Below are positions 23,837 to 31,834 of a DNA stretch of 53,218 nt, piece after piece (positions within the stretch are counted from its first letter, which is position 1; every line of letters starts with the position of its first letter). The notes below the pieces were generated by a model, which was not told the DNA's origin, made no database searches, and saw only the letters and a program-made list of their open reading frames with translations. The stretch spans positions 1-53,218 of IMG/VR virus record IMGVR_UViG_3300032116_000277, one strand, 5' to 3'. The translations under genes were made by a program, and so were the position numbers. The stretch comes from a virus.

Positions 23837-24218
23837 ACCCTACTTCTTCTCCTATTTCTATGCATGCTTGAATAGCTAAGCTCAGCTCATCTTTTGAGCA
23901 TTCAGAAAAGCTCTTAGGTAAAAAATATTCTTTACCTGAGACTTCTCTTGCTATACATAGTCCTGCTCTATCTTTTACAAGGATTTTCATGTTTTCTGCA
24001 GTCTCACCAATATGTGTAGCTAGCTGTTTGATTAATACGTGCAACTTGGCTAACTGAGGTAAAGTGCCATCATCATGTTGTTCCTCATAGAATACTTCTA
24101 CTATTTGCCCATCAGGTATATGAGAGACAAATAATTCAAACTGTTTTGAAGAGGCCAGAGTAGAGAACTCCAGCCGTCCGTTACGTTTAATATATTTACC
24201 TGTAAAGTGTAAGTTCAT
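23823..24218 (-). CDS. NinB/Orf-like recombination protein candidate (131 aa)
   Basis: The central segment DGTLPQLAKLHVLIKQLATHIGETAENMKILVKDRAGL, then SFSECSKDELSLAIQACIEIGEEVGF, follows the layout of lambda Orf/NinB-type proteins, which help load recombinases onto SSB-coated DNA. Identity is low and the call is tentative. The gene overlaps the SF2 helicase gene by about 23 bases, in keeping with a recombination role. Confidence 0.4.
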   Translation of the reverse strand: MNLHFTGKYIKRNGRLEFSTLASSKQFELFVSHIPDGQIVEVFYEEQHDDGTLPQLAKLHVLIKQLATHIGETAENMKILVKDRAGLCIAREVSGKEYFLPKSFSECSKDELSLAIQACIEIGEEVGFTVW

Positions 24219-25332
24219 CATAGGTGGATAAATTTACTTCGTGATACTTAATCTTAGTTTGATCAAGATCTTTCAGTGCTTCAGAAACCCAGCGTTCATC
24301 TACAGTATCTTTATAGCAAAGTATATGTACTATAGCAGTGTCATCAGGATTGAGTCTGAGTAATCTTCCTATGCGTTGATTACTTTTACGCTCGTTACCG
24401 TAAGCATGCATAATAATGCCTGCTCTGAGGTTAGGAATGTTTACGCCTTCATTAAGCTGAAGTACACAGGATAGCTTATCAATCTTGTCTTGCTTAAACA
24501 TCTCAAGATTAACTTCACCATTAGGATTTTCTGAGTGTACAGAATGTTTACATACTCTGTCTGCTTGGGCTTGGGTATTACAAAATACTATGCACTTATC
24601 TTCTATTTCATTAAGAAGATATTTTGCATACGTTTCTTTGGTTTTAAAGTCCATCAGTACTCTCATTCGCATAACAGAAGCTATCTGTTCTTGCTTTTTA
24701 GTTTGAGCTTCTAGAATTCTTTTGCTCCAGTATGCATAGCTTTTTTGTTCTGATGTATAGAAGTTGCTGTTCTTTAGTGATACAGGTATGTTGTTATCTT
24801 TACCTAATGGCATTTTGTGTACAACAATTCTATAATCATTTAAGATATCATCATCTATAGCATCATCTGTGATATACTTGTAAAGTACAGGACAGTATTT
24901 AGCTACCATTCTACCTTTTTCAGATTGTCCATATCTAGGTGGAGTACCCGTAAGCCCCAGTATACGACCTTCATAGTTGGCTAGAAAGGTTTCGTGCGAT
25001 TCTAAAAGACTGTGGCATTCGTCCAGCACAACTACATCAAAGTTGTGTGGGTTATATTTATTCAAGGAAAGGTATGTAGTGAATGTAGTTTGATTTATTA
25101 CCTCTTGAGGTATATCAAACTTTACTGCATCATCTTTCCAGGTATCAAATATGCTCAGCTTAGGTGCTACTACTAGTACGTTAAGCTTGTACATATTTTG
25201 TTCTTGTAAATGACTAAGGTATTTGAGTCCGATGAGAGTCTTGCCAACACCCATAGATATACCTAAGCCACTACGTTTGTACTTTAAGGCTATATCCAGA
25301 GCTTGTTGCTGGATCTCTTCTCGTTTATTCAT
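24196..25332 (-). CDS. SF2 DNA helicase/translocase
   Basis: 378 residues. Motif I is GLGISMGVGKTLIGLKYL (residues about 19-36), motif II (DECH box) VVLDECHSLL, motif III LGLTGTPPRYG, motif V/VI LQLNEGVNIPNLRAGIIMHA and NQRIGRLLRLNP. It matches phage UvsW/SNF2-like SF2 translocases that act in recombination and fork processing. It is short, without accessory domains. Start coupled (ATGA) to the 53-residue gene upstream. Confidence 0.85.
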   Translation of the reverse strand: MNKREEIQQQALDIALKYKRSGLGISMGVGKTLIGLKYLSHLQEQNMYKLNVLVVAPKLSIFDTWKDDAVKFDIPQEVINQTTFTTYLSLNKYNPHNFDVVVLDECHSLLESHETFLANYEGRILGLTGTPPRYGQSEKGRMVAKYCPVLYKYITDDAIDDDILNDYRIVVHKMPLGKDNNIPVSLKNSNFYTSEQKSYAYWSKRILEAQTKKQEQIASVMRMRVLMDFKTKETYAKYLLNEIEDKCIVFCNTQAQADRVCKHSVHSENPNGEVNLEMFKQDKIDKLSCVLQLNEGVNIPNLRAGIIMHAYGNERKSNQRIGRLLRLNPDDTAIVHILCYKDTVDERWVSEALKDLDQTKIKYHEVNLSTYDELTLYR

Positions 25333-25490
25333 TTAGAAAGATTTTTTATTATTTGTAATCCTTCTTCTTGACTATTTACTGGTATCATTTTGTTATTACC
25401 TAATACATACCATCCGTCATATCTTTTTTCAAGACGAAGAGGACCACTCAGATCAAATTCTTCTCCATCTGTAAATTTTAGCTTACTCAT
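25329..25490 (-). CDS. small protein (53 aa), unknown
   Basis: Start ATG 25488-25490, stop TGA 25329-25331 overlapping the helicase ATG. It begins MSKLKFTDGEEFDLSGPLRLEK and ends EEGLQIIKNLSK, a small beta plus helix fold. No family recognised. Coupling to the helicase supports it. Confidence 0.55.
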   Translation of the reverse strand: MSKLKFTDGEEFDLSGPLRLEKRYDGWYVLGNNKMIPVNSQEEGLQIIKNLSK

Positions 25491-25494
25491 TTTT

Positions 25495-25878
25495 TTAATT
25501 TAATCTTGTTTCAGAATAGCCTAACTCTTTTGCTGCATCTGGATTTTCTTCTATCCATCTATGACAGGTTCTACATACAGCTAACCAGGTAGAGATTTTT
25601 AGATGATTTTCACCTCGGCCAGCTTTGTGATGTACATCAGTTGCTTTACCTGTACAGCCAACTAGTTTAGCTTGGCATTGATTATGTATTACAAGGAATG
25701 CTGTACGTCTTTTAGAATACTCATCCATAGTCTCACGCATCTTTTTAGATACAGGTGAAATCTTTTTGGGTGGGTCAAGAGTATACCAACATTCCTTGCA
25801 ATACTTTTCTTTACCGTGAGATTTCCAGATGTGTTTCAGTTTGTTGCAACTGTTGCACATCTTCAGTTTTGTTTGCAT
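25495..25878 (-). CDS. HNH endonuclease with N-terminal zinc knuckles
   Basis: Start assumed at ATG 25876-25878 (MQTKLKMCNSC); it overlaps the upstream gene by 68 bases, and Met at 25860 is an alternative. The N-terminus has CNSC and CKEC knuckles. The C-terminal half is an HNH core: CQAKLVGCTGKATDVHHKAGRGENHL, then LAVCRTCHRWIEENP. The protein cuts DNA; possible roles include packaging-associated nicking or homing. No flanking intron is visible. Confidence 0.75.
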   Translation of the reverse strand: MQTKLKMCNSCNKLKHIWKSHGKEKYCKECWYTLDPPKKISPVSKKMRETMDEYSKRRTAFLVIHNQCQAKLVGCTGKATDVHHKAGRGENHLKISTWLAVCRTCHRWIEENPDAAKELGYSETRLN

Positions 25879-26068
25879 CAGGCACGGGTTTAGTTCTGAC
25901 AATAATGGCATCTTTTACAGACTTACCTAGTATACTTACAGGCTGTCTTATTACTTCTATTTCTACAGGACCGTTTCCTATTAGCTTATTTAGAAGTAAA
26001 CTGTCTAACTCATTTGCCGGCAGTAAGATTAACTGAACCTTTTCGTCAGAGATAAAAATACTTTCCAT
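25811..26068 (-). CDS. small hypothetical protein (85 aa)
   Basis: Begins MESIFISDEKVQLILLPANELDSLLLNKLIG, then a beta segment (VEIEVIRQPVSILGKSVKDAIIV) and a Gln/Thr-rich tail. The first 65 residues look like a small alpha/beta protein; the tail overlaps the HNH gene. No family recognised, and the overlap lowers confidence a little. Confidence 0.5.
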   Translation of the reverse strand: MESIFISDEKVQLILLPANELDSLLLNKLIGNGPVEIEVIRQPVSILGKSVKDAIIVRTKPVPDANKTEDVQQLQQTETHLEISR

Positions 26069-26084
26069 AGAATACGGACTGGGT

Positions 26085-26606
26085 TTATGCTAATTGGAAG
26101 AAGTTGTTTGGTAGGAACCCAACTTCAATTAGCTTAGAGGCAATCATTTCTTGGCTAAGACCTAGTTCTTTAAAAGACTGTCTATTAATATGAGCTCTGT
26201 TATATCCTTTTACAGAACACATATCTTTTGCCATAGATGATTTGGGGAATAGTGTAGAAAGTAAACTGTTTACTCTACTGTCTAGGATCTCTTGCTTCCA
26301 GCGGTTTAGAAAGAATTGAGCCCGTCTGTGCAAGGAATTTATTCTTAGTACATCTTTTTGGGATAAACCCATGAGTTCTTCTTGGTCATAAGTTTTAATA
26401 CCATAGAGTACTTCAGAATAAAGCTTTTTCTGTGTCCTGTTAAAAACAGGTTTGTCAATCGGTTGATACTTTACCTTTCCAAATTGCTGAATTTCAGCTA
26501 CTTCTTTGGATTTGTAGGCTATGTATCTTGGCCGGCTGCCGTCTCCATAGGATATAAGTATACCCTTAGAGTTTGCTGTAATAGTTTTGTTAGGGTTGTT
26601 GGCCAT
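26085..26606 (-). CDS. hypothetical protein (173 aa), first gene of its unit
   Basis: Basic, with an N-terminal beta part (GILISYGDGSRPRYIAYKSKEVAEIQ) and a helical C-terminus with repeated basic helices (LHRRAQFFLNRWKQEILDSRVNSLLSTLFPKS, then FKELGLSQEMIASKLIEVGFLP). The last part is helix-turn-helix-like, but I do not recognise a family. A TTGTAGAAC motif lies 43 bases upstream (26649-26656), just past a terminator, so it likely begins a transcript. Confidence 0.55.
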   Translation of the reverse strand: MANNPNKTITANSKGILISYGDGSRPRYIAYKSKEVAEIQQFGKVKYQPIDKPVFNRTQKKLYSEVLYGIKTYDQEELMGLSQKDVLRINSLHRRAQFFLNRWKQEILDSRVNSLLSTLFPKSSMAKDMCSVKGYNRAHINRQSFKELGLSQEMIASKLIEVGFLPNNFFQLA

Positions 26607-26654
26607 ACATCTACAATTAGAGAGGTGAAGTTATACAATAATTACGAGTTCTAC

Positions 26655-26688
26655 AAAAAAAAGCCCAGGATTTCTCCTAGGCTTTTTT
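26655..26688. terminator. bidirectional intrinsic terminator
   Basis: Stem AAAAAAGCC-C-AGGA / TCCT-A-GGCTTTTTT with loop TTTC and one mismatch, flanked by A and T runs on both sides. It lies between the minus genes at 26709 and 26606 and terminates the upstream transcript. Confidence 0.75.
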
Positions 26689-26708
26689 GTAGTTAGTTAC
26701 ACAAACAT

Positions 26709-27188
26709 TTATAATTCAGCAGGTTCTCCTGTCTGAGCTCTCTTTATTTTGAGGCTTGAAACAGCTCGCTGAGCAGCTTGTACTTCACGGATTTCTTCAC
26801 TATTTGTGTGCATAATGAGCTCATCCTGTAAGTTGTTATTAGTTGTGTAGAAAGACTGACGATAGATAGGTTGATCGTCAATACGGCATACTACACCTGT
26901 TTCACCTGCAATCTTAAGATCTTTGTCAGGATTTTCAGGATTAAAAGGGTTCAAAGATTCTACTACAATAACTTTACCATCAAGTTCTTGACCTTCGGTA
27001 AAACCTGTTTCCATTAGATCTTTTACAAGACCTTTAATAAGTGCTGAACGTTTGCTAACACGCAACCATCCTTGGTCATTAATAAATGAACCTGTTTGCT
27101 CAACCCGTACGTAACCGTAATCGGGGTTGTTTTCGGATACACCGATAACATTGCCGTTCTTGTCGGCAGTAACTACAACTTTACCCAT
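26709..27188 (-). CDS. hypothetical protein (159 aa)
   Basis: Soluble beta-rich protein beginning MGKVVVTADKNGNVIGVSEN, with DQPIYRQSFYTTNNNLQDELIMHTNSEEI near the C-terminus. No family recognised, though similar uncharacterised proteins occur in Bacteroidota phages. It is a single-gene unit flanked by terminators at 26655-26688 and 27218-27248, which suggests high and independent expression. Confidence 0.6.
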   Translation of the reverse strand: MGKVVVTADKNGNVIGVSENNPDYGYVRVEQTGSFINDQGWLRVSKRSALIKGLVKDLMETGFTEGQELDGKVIVVESLNPFNPENPDKDLKIAGETGVVCRIDDQPIYRQSFYTTNNNLQDELIMHTNSEEIREVQAAQRAVSSLKIKRAQTGEPAEL

Positions 27189-27217
27189 TGTTTAGGTATT
27201 TAGTGATTAAAAAATAA

Positions 27218-27248
27218 AAGCCTCTGAAGTATATTACTCCAAAGGCTT
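27218..27248 (-). terminator. intrinsic terminator upstream of 27188 gene
   Basis: Stem AAGCCT-C-TG-A-AGTA / TACT-C-CA-A-AGGCTT, 14 positions with two mismatches and a 3-base loop. On the minus strand it is followed by TTATTTTTTAA. It terminates the transcript of the 27270 gene. Confidence 0.7.
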
Positions 27249-27269
27249 CGTTACAAAATATTTACAAGA

Positions 27270-27533
27270 CTAGTCGTCTTCCGGTTTATAGTCTATATCC
27301 GTATAACTTATTTTATCTGTGTCAGGTATATCGGTTAAGTCAGGAAGTATATCGGGGGTATCCTCTGTGAAAGTAGTAGTATCTCTTTTATTAAGTACAG
27401 AGCCAAACCAAGGATCTTCCAGGGTGTCTCCGTAATTATATGCAATAAGGTACTCAAGTTCTTCATCGGACATTTCAACATACTGTTCTGTACTTATCTC
27501 AATTACCTTTCCGTTAGGTAACTGGTACAGCAT
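27270..27533 (-). CDS. acidic small protein (87 aa)
   Basis: Begins MLYQLPNGKVIEISTEQYVEMSDEELEYLIAYNYGD. This start is seen in small conserved proteins of many phages of Bacteroidota and other hosts. The remainder is very acidic (DTPDILPDLTDIPDTDKISYTDID), so it may bind a basic partner or RNA polymerase. A TTGTAGAAC motif lies about 50 bases upstream (27582-27589). It is monocistronic with its own terminator. Confidence 0.6.
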   Translation of the reverse strand: MLYQLPNGKVIEISTEQYVEMSDEELEYLIAYNYGDTLEDPWFGSVLNKRDTTTFTEDTPDILPDLTDIPDTDKISYTDIDYKPEDD

Positions 27534-27610
27534 AGGGTTAGATTTGTTATAAAGCTAACCTCTATAATAATACTAACCAAGTTCTACAACAATAAGTTCG
27601 GATAATAGGG

Positions 27611-27787
27611 CTATAAGTTAGGCGTACGGTTCCTGCGAAGTAAGTCATTGAACCGCTTCTTCCAGTAGGCATTAGTTTTATTAATAGCCTCTTGTCTCTG
27701 CATCAGCTTTTCATAAAGCTCTTTATTTTCTTTCTCTAGCACTTTTATACGGGCACAAGGAAAGATCTTACTTAACAGTTTAGACAT
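27611..27787 (-). CDS. small coiled-coil protein (58 aa)
   Basis: ATG 27785-27787 to TAG 27611-27613. Basic protein with a heptad-like helix (RIKVLEKENKELYEKLMQRQEAINKTNAYW) and an Arg-rich end (RFNDLLRRNRTPNL). It starts 6 bases after the stop of the HTH-like gene at 27793. No family recognised. Confidence 0.5.
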   Translation of the reverse strand: MSKLLSKIFPCARIKVLEKENKELYEKLMQRQEAINKTNAYWKKRFNDLLRRNRTPNL

Positions 27788-27792
27788 GCGTT

Positions 27793-28137
27793 TTAGTATT
27801 TTACATCTACGAACTCAGGAGTTACATATATACTCTTTGCATCTTTAAAGTACAAAGCTGTACCATTAACAACTAAAGTAAAAGTTTTATCTGTACTTGT
27901 TGTTAGTACAGGAGTTGTAGGTGTGTTGTTAGTGATTGTTCTGTTTTTTCTAACTTTTCTCTTCGTTGTTTTATACAACGGATTTAGTGCACCAGCTTTA
28001 ACAAGCTTTTTACGGAAATAGCAGGCATGTTGGTAGCTTACATTATTACTAGTTGCTACGTCAGAGAGGCTTCCTCCATTAATAAGATCTTGATTGATCT
28101 TTTGGATTTTCTGTTTGTCCAATTTGCTTTTGAACAT
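27793..28137 (-). CDS. HTH protein, paralogue A of a three-member family
   Basis: 114 residues. The N-terminal 50 residues form a helix-turn-helix (INQDLINGGSLSDVATSNNVSYQHACYFRKKL). The middle is basic (KTTKRKVRKNR) and the C-terminus is a beta segment (KTFTLVVNGTALYF...IYVTPEFVDVKY). The gene at 28212 has the same plan. It is likely a DNA-binding regulator close to the integrase/attP region. Confidence 0.6.
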   Translation of the reverse strand: MFKSKLDKQKIQKINQDLINGGSLSDVATSNNVSYQHACYFRKKLVKAGALNPLYKTTKRKVRKNRTITNNTPTTPVLTTSTDKTFTLVVNGTALYFKDAKSIYVTPEFVDVKY

Positions 28138-28165
28138 GTTTTAGGATATTTAAGATTAAAAAAAA

Positions 28166-28187
28166 AGGTACAAGTTTTCTTGTACCT
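28166..28187 (-). terminator. intrinsic terminator between the two HTH genes
   Basis: Perfect 9-bp stem AGGTACAAG / CTTGTACCT with loop TTTT. On the minus strand it is followed by TTTTTTTTAATC, so it terminates the transcript of the 28212 gene. Confidence 0.8.
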
Positions 28188-28211
28188 ATTTAGTTTGTGA
28201 TAAGAGTTTAT

Positions 28212-28577
28212 TTAGAAATTTATTTCCATACTATCCTTATCAATGTTAATGTTTTTTGCGTGCCCAGATATTTGTACTGATGTTCCATTAACTATAAACT
28301 TGTAAGTATCACCACTAAGTGAGCTAGAAGAATCTACTGACTTTATTTGACCAATTGTTTTACTTGTTGATGGTCTTACATCAACAGAACCGGTCGGGCG
28401 TTTACCTCTAACTGAAGGAAAGTTAACTCCCTCAGCTTTAAATCTAGCTTTATAGTTATGTACGGATGATATTGCTACACCAAAGTGCTTGGCAATGTCT
28501 TCAGGAGCAGTTCCTTTTTGCACCATTTGTTTCATCTGTTCAACCTGATCTAAAGAAAGACGTTTTTTATTAGCCAT
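28212..28577 (-). CDS. HTH protein, paralogue B (121 aa)
   Basis: The N-terminal resolvase/MarR-like helix-turn-helix (LDQVEQMKQMVQKGTAPEDIAKHFGVAISSVHNYKARF) resembles HTH_38-type recombinase regulators. A Pro/Arg linker follows and a C-terminal beta segment (YKFIVNGTSVQISGHAKNINI) is shared with paralogue A. It is next to the integrase and the palindrome at 28641, so it is a good candidate for the lysis-lysogeny or integration regulator. Confidence 0.65.
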   Translation of the reverse strand: MANKKRLSLDQVEQMKQMVQKGTAPEDIAKHFGVAISSVHNYKARFKAEGVNFPSVRGKRPTGSVDVRPSTSKTIGQIKSVDSSSSLSGDTYKFIVNGTSVQISGHAKNINIDKDSMEINF

Positions 28578-28640
28578 ATTTATTGAATTATTTAGCCGTT
28601 ACAAAAATACATCTTTTCAAAAGATAATGGATTTGTGTAT

Positions 28641-28654
28641 ATTCACATGTGAAT
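28641..28654. promoter_or_regulatory. 14-bp perfect palindrome, operator candidate
   Basis: ATTCACATGTGAAT, a perfect dyad in the intergenic space between the HTH gene (start 28577) and the integrase gene (28793). Position and symmetry fit a repressor operator, perhaps for paralogue B. No second copy was found nearby. Confidence 0.4.
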
Positions 28655-28672
28655 TTATTGACAAAACGCAAT

Positions 28673-28766
28673 GTAACTAACTGATAGTCAACACTGTTAT
28701 CTGCCTTACAAGCAGAGGGTCGGCGGTTCAAACCCGTCAACTCCCACTTGATAATCAGTAAGTTAC
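28673..28766. other. attP: attP-like site: 3' part of a tRNA-Val gene inside an inverted repeat
   Basis: Bases 28699-28746 match the 3' part of a bacterial tRNA-Val gene: anticodon stem-loop TCTGC-CTTACAA-GCAGA (anticodon TAC), variable loop, T-arm GGCGG-TTCAAAC-CCGTC, acceptor 3' strand AACTCCC and discriminator A. The 5' half (GGGAGTT and D-arm) is missing, so it is not a working tRNA. Such fragments are the identity block that phages use to rebuild the host tRNA after integration. Flanks 28673-28691 and 28748-28766 form an inverted repeat matching at 16 of 19 positions, probably arm-type or excision sites. The integrase starts 27 bases further on. Phage genes lie on both sides, so this is attP, not attL or attR. 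Confidence 0.75.
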
Positions 28767-28792
28767 AAGGTTTTTAACTAAAAAAGTTAGCC

Positions 28793-29662
28793 ATGTTTCT
28801 TACTAAATCTTTAGATTACGCTTTTTCAAAGCTAAAAGTGGAGCCACATACTAAGGAGTGTGTGGCTTCTTCATTAAAGTATATCCAACTTTCTATACGG
28901 GCCCTGGGATATAATCAGGTAGAAGCACATCGTATAAAGCGTAAGCATATTCGTTTTATCATGGATCACTGTGAACAGGAAAGAAACCTTTCTGCCCGTA
29001 GCTGGAACGCTTACAGAACCTATCTTGCTATGCTGTTTGAACAGCTGTTGGACTATGAGCTGGTGGAAGAAAATCCAGTGCTACAACTCCGTAAAAAGCA
29101 GGAAGATGAGGTTGTGCGTACCATTCTGACGCTAGAACAAAGAAAATTACTGATAGAACACTTAAAAGAAACCGATCCGGTGTTCTTAAGGTTTATACAA
29201 ATCTTCTTTCACTCTGGTGCCAGGCGTACTGAGCTACTAAGTTTACGTATAGAAAACACATACTTGGATAAAGGATATTACCAGGTCTTTGTCAAAAAGG
29301 GACGAAAGAAACGCTGGGTAACCAAGGTAATTAAGGAAATAGCCCTGCCCTTCTGGAGGGAACAGATTGGTAATCACATATCCGGTTATATATTTTCTAT
29401 AGGCTTATTACCTGGTGATAAACCCATTCGTCCAGAACAGGTTACCCGCAGGTGGAAACGTCATGTAAAAGATAAACTTGACATTACAGCAGATCTGTAC
29501 AGTTTGAAGCATCTCAATACAGATGAGGTATCATCTGAGCTTTCTCTTATGGAGGCAGCTAAGCATAACTCTCACTCTGTTCAGATGGCCAAAAAACATT
29601 ATGCTGTTAATGAAACGTTGCGTGAATTGGAAAGAGTTAGGAAGATTAAGAATGAGCTTTAA
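28793..29662 (+). CDS. int: tyrosine recombinase (integrase)
   Basis: 289 residues: SAM-like N-terminal domain (about 1-100) and catalytic domain. Catalytic elements: Arg144 in HSGARRTELLSLR, Lys in VKKGRKKRW (about 168-173), LYSLKHLNT at 235-242, where the usual HxxR becomes YSLK (a K-for-R variant also seen in Bacteroidota integrases), HNSHSV around 258, and nucleophile Tyr270 in KKHYAVNE. It would integrate the phage into a host tRNA-Val gene through the attP just upstream. It is the only plus gene here, converging by 17 bases with the 29646 gene. The family assignment is firm; activity is unproven. Confidence 0.85.
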   Translation: MFLTKSLDYAFSKLKVEPHTKECVASSLKYIQLSIRALGYNQVEAHRIKRKHIRFIMDHCEQERNLSARSWNAYRTYLAMLFEQLLDYELVEENPVLQLRKKQEDEVVRTILTLEQRKLLIEHLKETDPVFLRFIQIFFHSGARRTELLSLRIENTYLDKGYYQVFVKKGRKKRWVTKVIKEIALPFWREQIGNHISGYIFSIGLLPGDKPIRPEQVTRRWKRHVKDKLDITADLYSLKHLNTDEVSSELSLMEAAKHNSHSVQMAKKHYAVNETLRELERVRKIKNEL

Positions 29663-30191
29663 CAAACTTACTTAGTAATCCGCTAAACCTTCCGCTTATA
29701 CTATCAGCACCTGACATAGTCTGATCTTCTATAAGATCAATATGGTCTACTAGGTCACCTTCTTCGTTGACTTGTTTACCCATGCGTTTAATATCATAGA
29801 CAATTGCTTCTGTCTTGTGTTTAAACTCCAGGTTAATAAACAGTACTTCTCTTTTGATGGGAAGATCCTTCCAGTTATCTGGAAGTTTATCATCTTTAGG
29901 TGATGTTCTAACCCAGGCTTCTGTTGCCCAGCCTACACCATAAGGTATAAACTTTTCATGTATACTGTCAGCTATACCGGGTAAGACAACATCAACGAAC
30001 TTATCTTTCATGTCTTCTGACTTTAGAAACTCGTCAGGTATAGGGATGTGGATGATGGCATCTTTATCATTACCATCTTTATGTGCACCGAATACGGTGA
30101 CGTGAGGAAACAGGTCTCCTACAGAAAGCATATATCTCTTGATATTGTCAAGATATCCTTTCTTGATTTCTTCATATTTTTCTTCTGTCAT
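29646..30191 (-). CDS. hypothetical protein (181 aa), downstream of AAA+ ATPase
   Basis: Soluble protein, beta-rich middle (FPHVTVFGAHKDGNDKDAIIHIPIPDEFL ... REVLFINLEFKHKTEAIVYDI). The C-terminus overlaps the integrase end by 17 bases. No family recognised. It lies 11 bases after the AAA+ gene, so it may be a partner or adaptor of that ATPase. Confidence 0.6.
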   Translation of the reverse strand: MTEEKYEEIKKGYLDNIKRYMLSVGDLFPHVTVFGAHKDGNDKDAIIHIPIPDEFLKSEDMKDKFVDVVLPGIADSIHEKFIPYGVGWATEAWVRTSPKDDKLPDNWKDLPIKREVLFINLEFKHKTEAIVYDIKRMGKQVNEEGDLVDHIDLIEDQTMSGADSISGRFSGLLSKFVKAHS

Positions 30192-30202
30192 AAGACTTAA
30201 GA

Positions 30203-31234
30203 TTAAAATACCAGATCCTGGTTAGCAAATGCCTTATGTACTTTAACAGCTTTTTCCATGACGTAAACTTTTGTAATGTCTACCTGCTCCTCATCATCAA
30301 AGTAGCTAACAATGACCTGATTTGCAGAGAGTACCTTTACAATGTTACCCATGTAACGGCTGTTGATACGGAAGTCACTGCCGGTTGAATAATCATTTAA
30401 GTATGATGGACTAACTGTAGCATATGTACCAGCTTCTTCTTTCTTGCCGTCTACCAGCTCATAAACATTATAAAGTTCCTCACGGTCAGAGTGGATGTTA
30501 AATACATCTCTGAAGTTTGCAGGATCTTCATTGTGAATGTTTACTTCCTCCACTATGGACTTGATAAGATCCATTGTAATGATGGGAAGCTCACTGATAA
30601 ACTTTACAGTCACATCATAGAGATGCTTATGCGTGAGTTTATCATTTACCACTTCCATGATTACCGGTAAAGTAAGATCAGAAAAAGTTTTTACATAACG
30701 TACACGGCTTGGACGCTGTAAAAGATTACGGTCCACCCTGAGTTCATTGGTAGTTAACAAGAAGAACAGTCTGTGCTTTGTCTTCAAAGCTCCGTCCATT
30801 ACGGTGAGCAGTTTGTTTTCCCATCCGTCGTAGATCTTTTCAAACTCATCTATAAAGATGATAACGTCCTGCTGGATGTCGTTTAGAAAAGAGATCACAG
30901 ACTTGTGGTGAAAAGAGACAATGATTACAGGCAGTTCCAGCCTATTTGCTATGAGTTCAGCAGTTACTGTTTTGCCGGTACCTTTAAGCCCATTGAGGAT
31001 AACACCAAAGTTGCCGTTGGTTTTTCCCCATGATGTTACTACGCGGTCAATAAACTCTGTTTCTACTCCGTATACTTTGTACGGGAAATAGAATTCATCC
31101 TGTACCCTAGATAAGAAAGGGTTTTCAAATACGTCTACCTGGAATTTATAAACTCCTTTTGGTAACATTGGTTTCTGCGTAGACACTTCTCTGAGTGAAT
31201 AGTTGTTTGCAGATTCTACCCATACATTGTTCAT
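30203..31234 (-). CDS. AAA+ ATPase (Crassvirales-type accessory)
   Basis: 343 residues. Walker A ILNGLKGTGKTVTAE (about 81-93), Walker B DVIIFIDEFEKIYD, sensor LLTTNELRV, arginine finger near NLLQRPSRVRYVKTF. The overall layout is close to FtsH/CDC48-type single-ring AAA modules. The last 90 residues form an extra beta domain (YMGNIVKVLSANQVIVSYFDDEEQ). It could act as an unfoldase or remodeller for phage DNA or host protein complexes. The substrate is unknown. Confidence 0.8.
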   Translation of the reverse strand: MNNVWVESANNYSLREVSTQKPMLPKGVYKFQVDVFENPFLSRVQDEFYFPYKVYGVETEFIDRVVTSWGKTNGNFGVILNGLKGTGKTVTAELIANRLELPVIIVSFHHKSVISFLNDIQQDVIIFIDEFEKIYDGWENKLLTVMDGALKTKHRLFFLLTTNELRVDRNLLQRPSRVRYVKTFSDLTLPVIMEVVNDKLTHKHLYDVTVKFISELPIITMDLIKSIVEEVNIHNEDPANFRDVFNIHSDREELYNVYELVDGKKEEAGTYATVSPSYLNDYSTGSDFRINSRYMGNIVKVLSANQVIVSYFDDEEQVDITKVYVMEKAVKVHKAFANQDLVF

Positions 31235-31249
31235 AGTTATAATTGGTTT

Positions 31250-31834
31250 TTAGTCCCACCAGTGGTTTAGTTTGTAATGCATGAGCTTCCAAAAGATACG
31301 CTCACACTTTTGTTGGTTGTAATCAGATACTCTAAAAGCTAGTTTTTCTGTATCTGCTACTTTTAGTTTATACTTCTTACGAAGTTTCTTGGCTGTACGT
31401 TTATACTTAGCCAGATAGTCTTCAAGATTGTCTTCTAGGATGGTATCTTCCATGGTGAGGTAATCACCTGTAGCATCAGCCGGTACGAACTCATATGATT
31501 TCTTTAGATAATCATACATTTCAAGTTCGTAATAGCTCTGCTTTATACGCTCTAGCAGATTAAGTGCTAGAGTAATGTCTTTATTTACAGCTTCTACGCC
31601 AACAAACCGGTTAGCTGTTACGAGTTCTTCTCTCATAAACTCTAACTTCTTCTGTAATAGGTCGGTAATAAAACTGTGGTCCCAATGACGGTCCCGGTAG
31701 ATAGTTGGCATCCATCTAATAATATTGTACAGTCCCTGAAAGAACTGTTTAATAAAGATTGGCACGTATCCGAGCCATTTGTTTCTGCCCCAGGCTGAGT
31801 CATCAGGTACTGGTAGTTGATGATACTGTTTCAT
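31250..31834 (-). CDS. hypothetical protein (194 aa)
   Basis: Start chosen at ATG 31832-31834 (MKQYHQLPVPDDSAWGRNKW); a start at 31927 would run through the zinc-ribbon gene. It is rich in aromatic residues and basic helices (FFQGLYNIIRWMPTIYRDRHWDHSFITDLL), a Lys/Arg-rich segment (AKYKRTAKKLRKKYKLKV) and a terminal WWD. No family recognised. It overlaps the zinc-ribbon gene by 32 bases. Confidence 0.6.
   Translation of the reverse strand: MKQYHQLPVPDDSAWGRNKWLGYVPIFIKQFFQGLYNIIRWMPTIYRDRHWDHSFITDLLQKKLEFMREELVTANRFVGVEAVNKDITLALNLLERIKQSYYELEMYDYLKKSYEFVPADATGDYLTMEDTILEDNLEDYLAKYKRTAKKLRKKYKLKVADTEKLAFRVSDYNQQKCERIFWKLMHYKLNHWWD

Noticed and set aside
28673-28766. A complete tRNA-Val gene
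   Set aside because: The 5' acceptor strand and D-arm are missing; only the anticodon arm to discriminator is present, so I call it an attP identity block.
28793-29662. Window is an integrated prophage
   Set aside because: Phage genes flank the tRNA fragment on both sides, which is the attP arrangement of a free or circular form.
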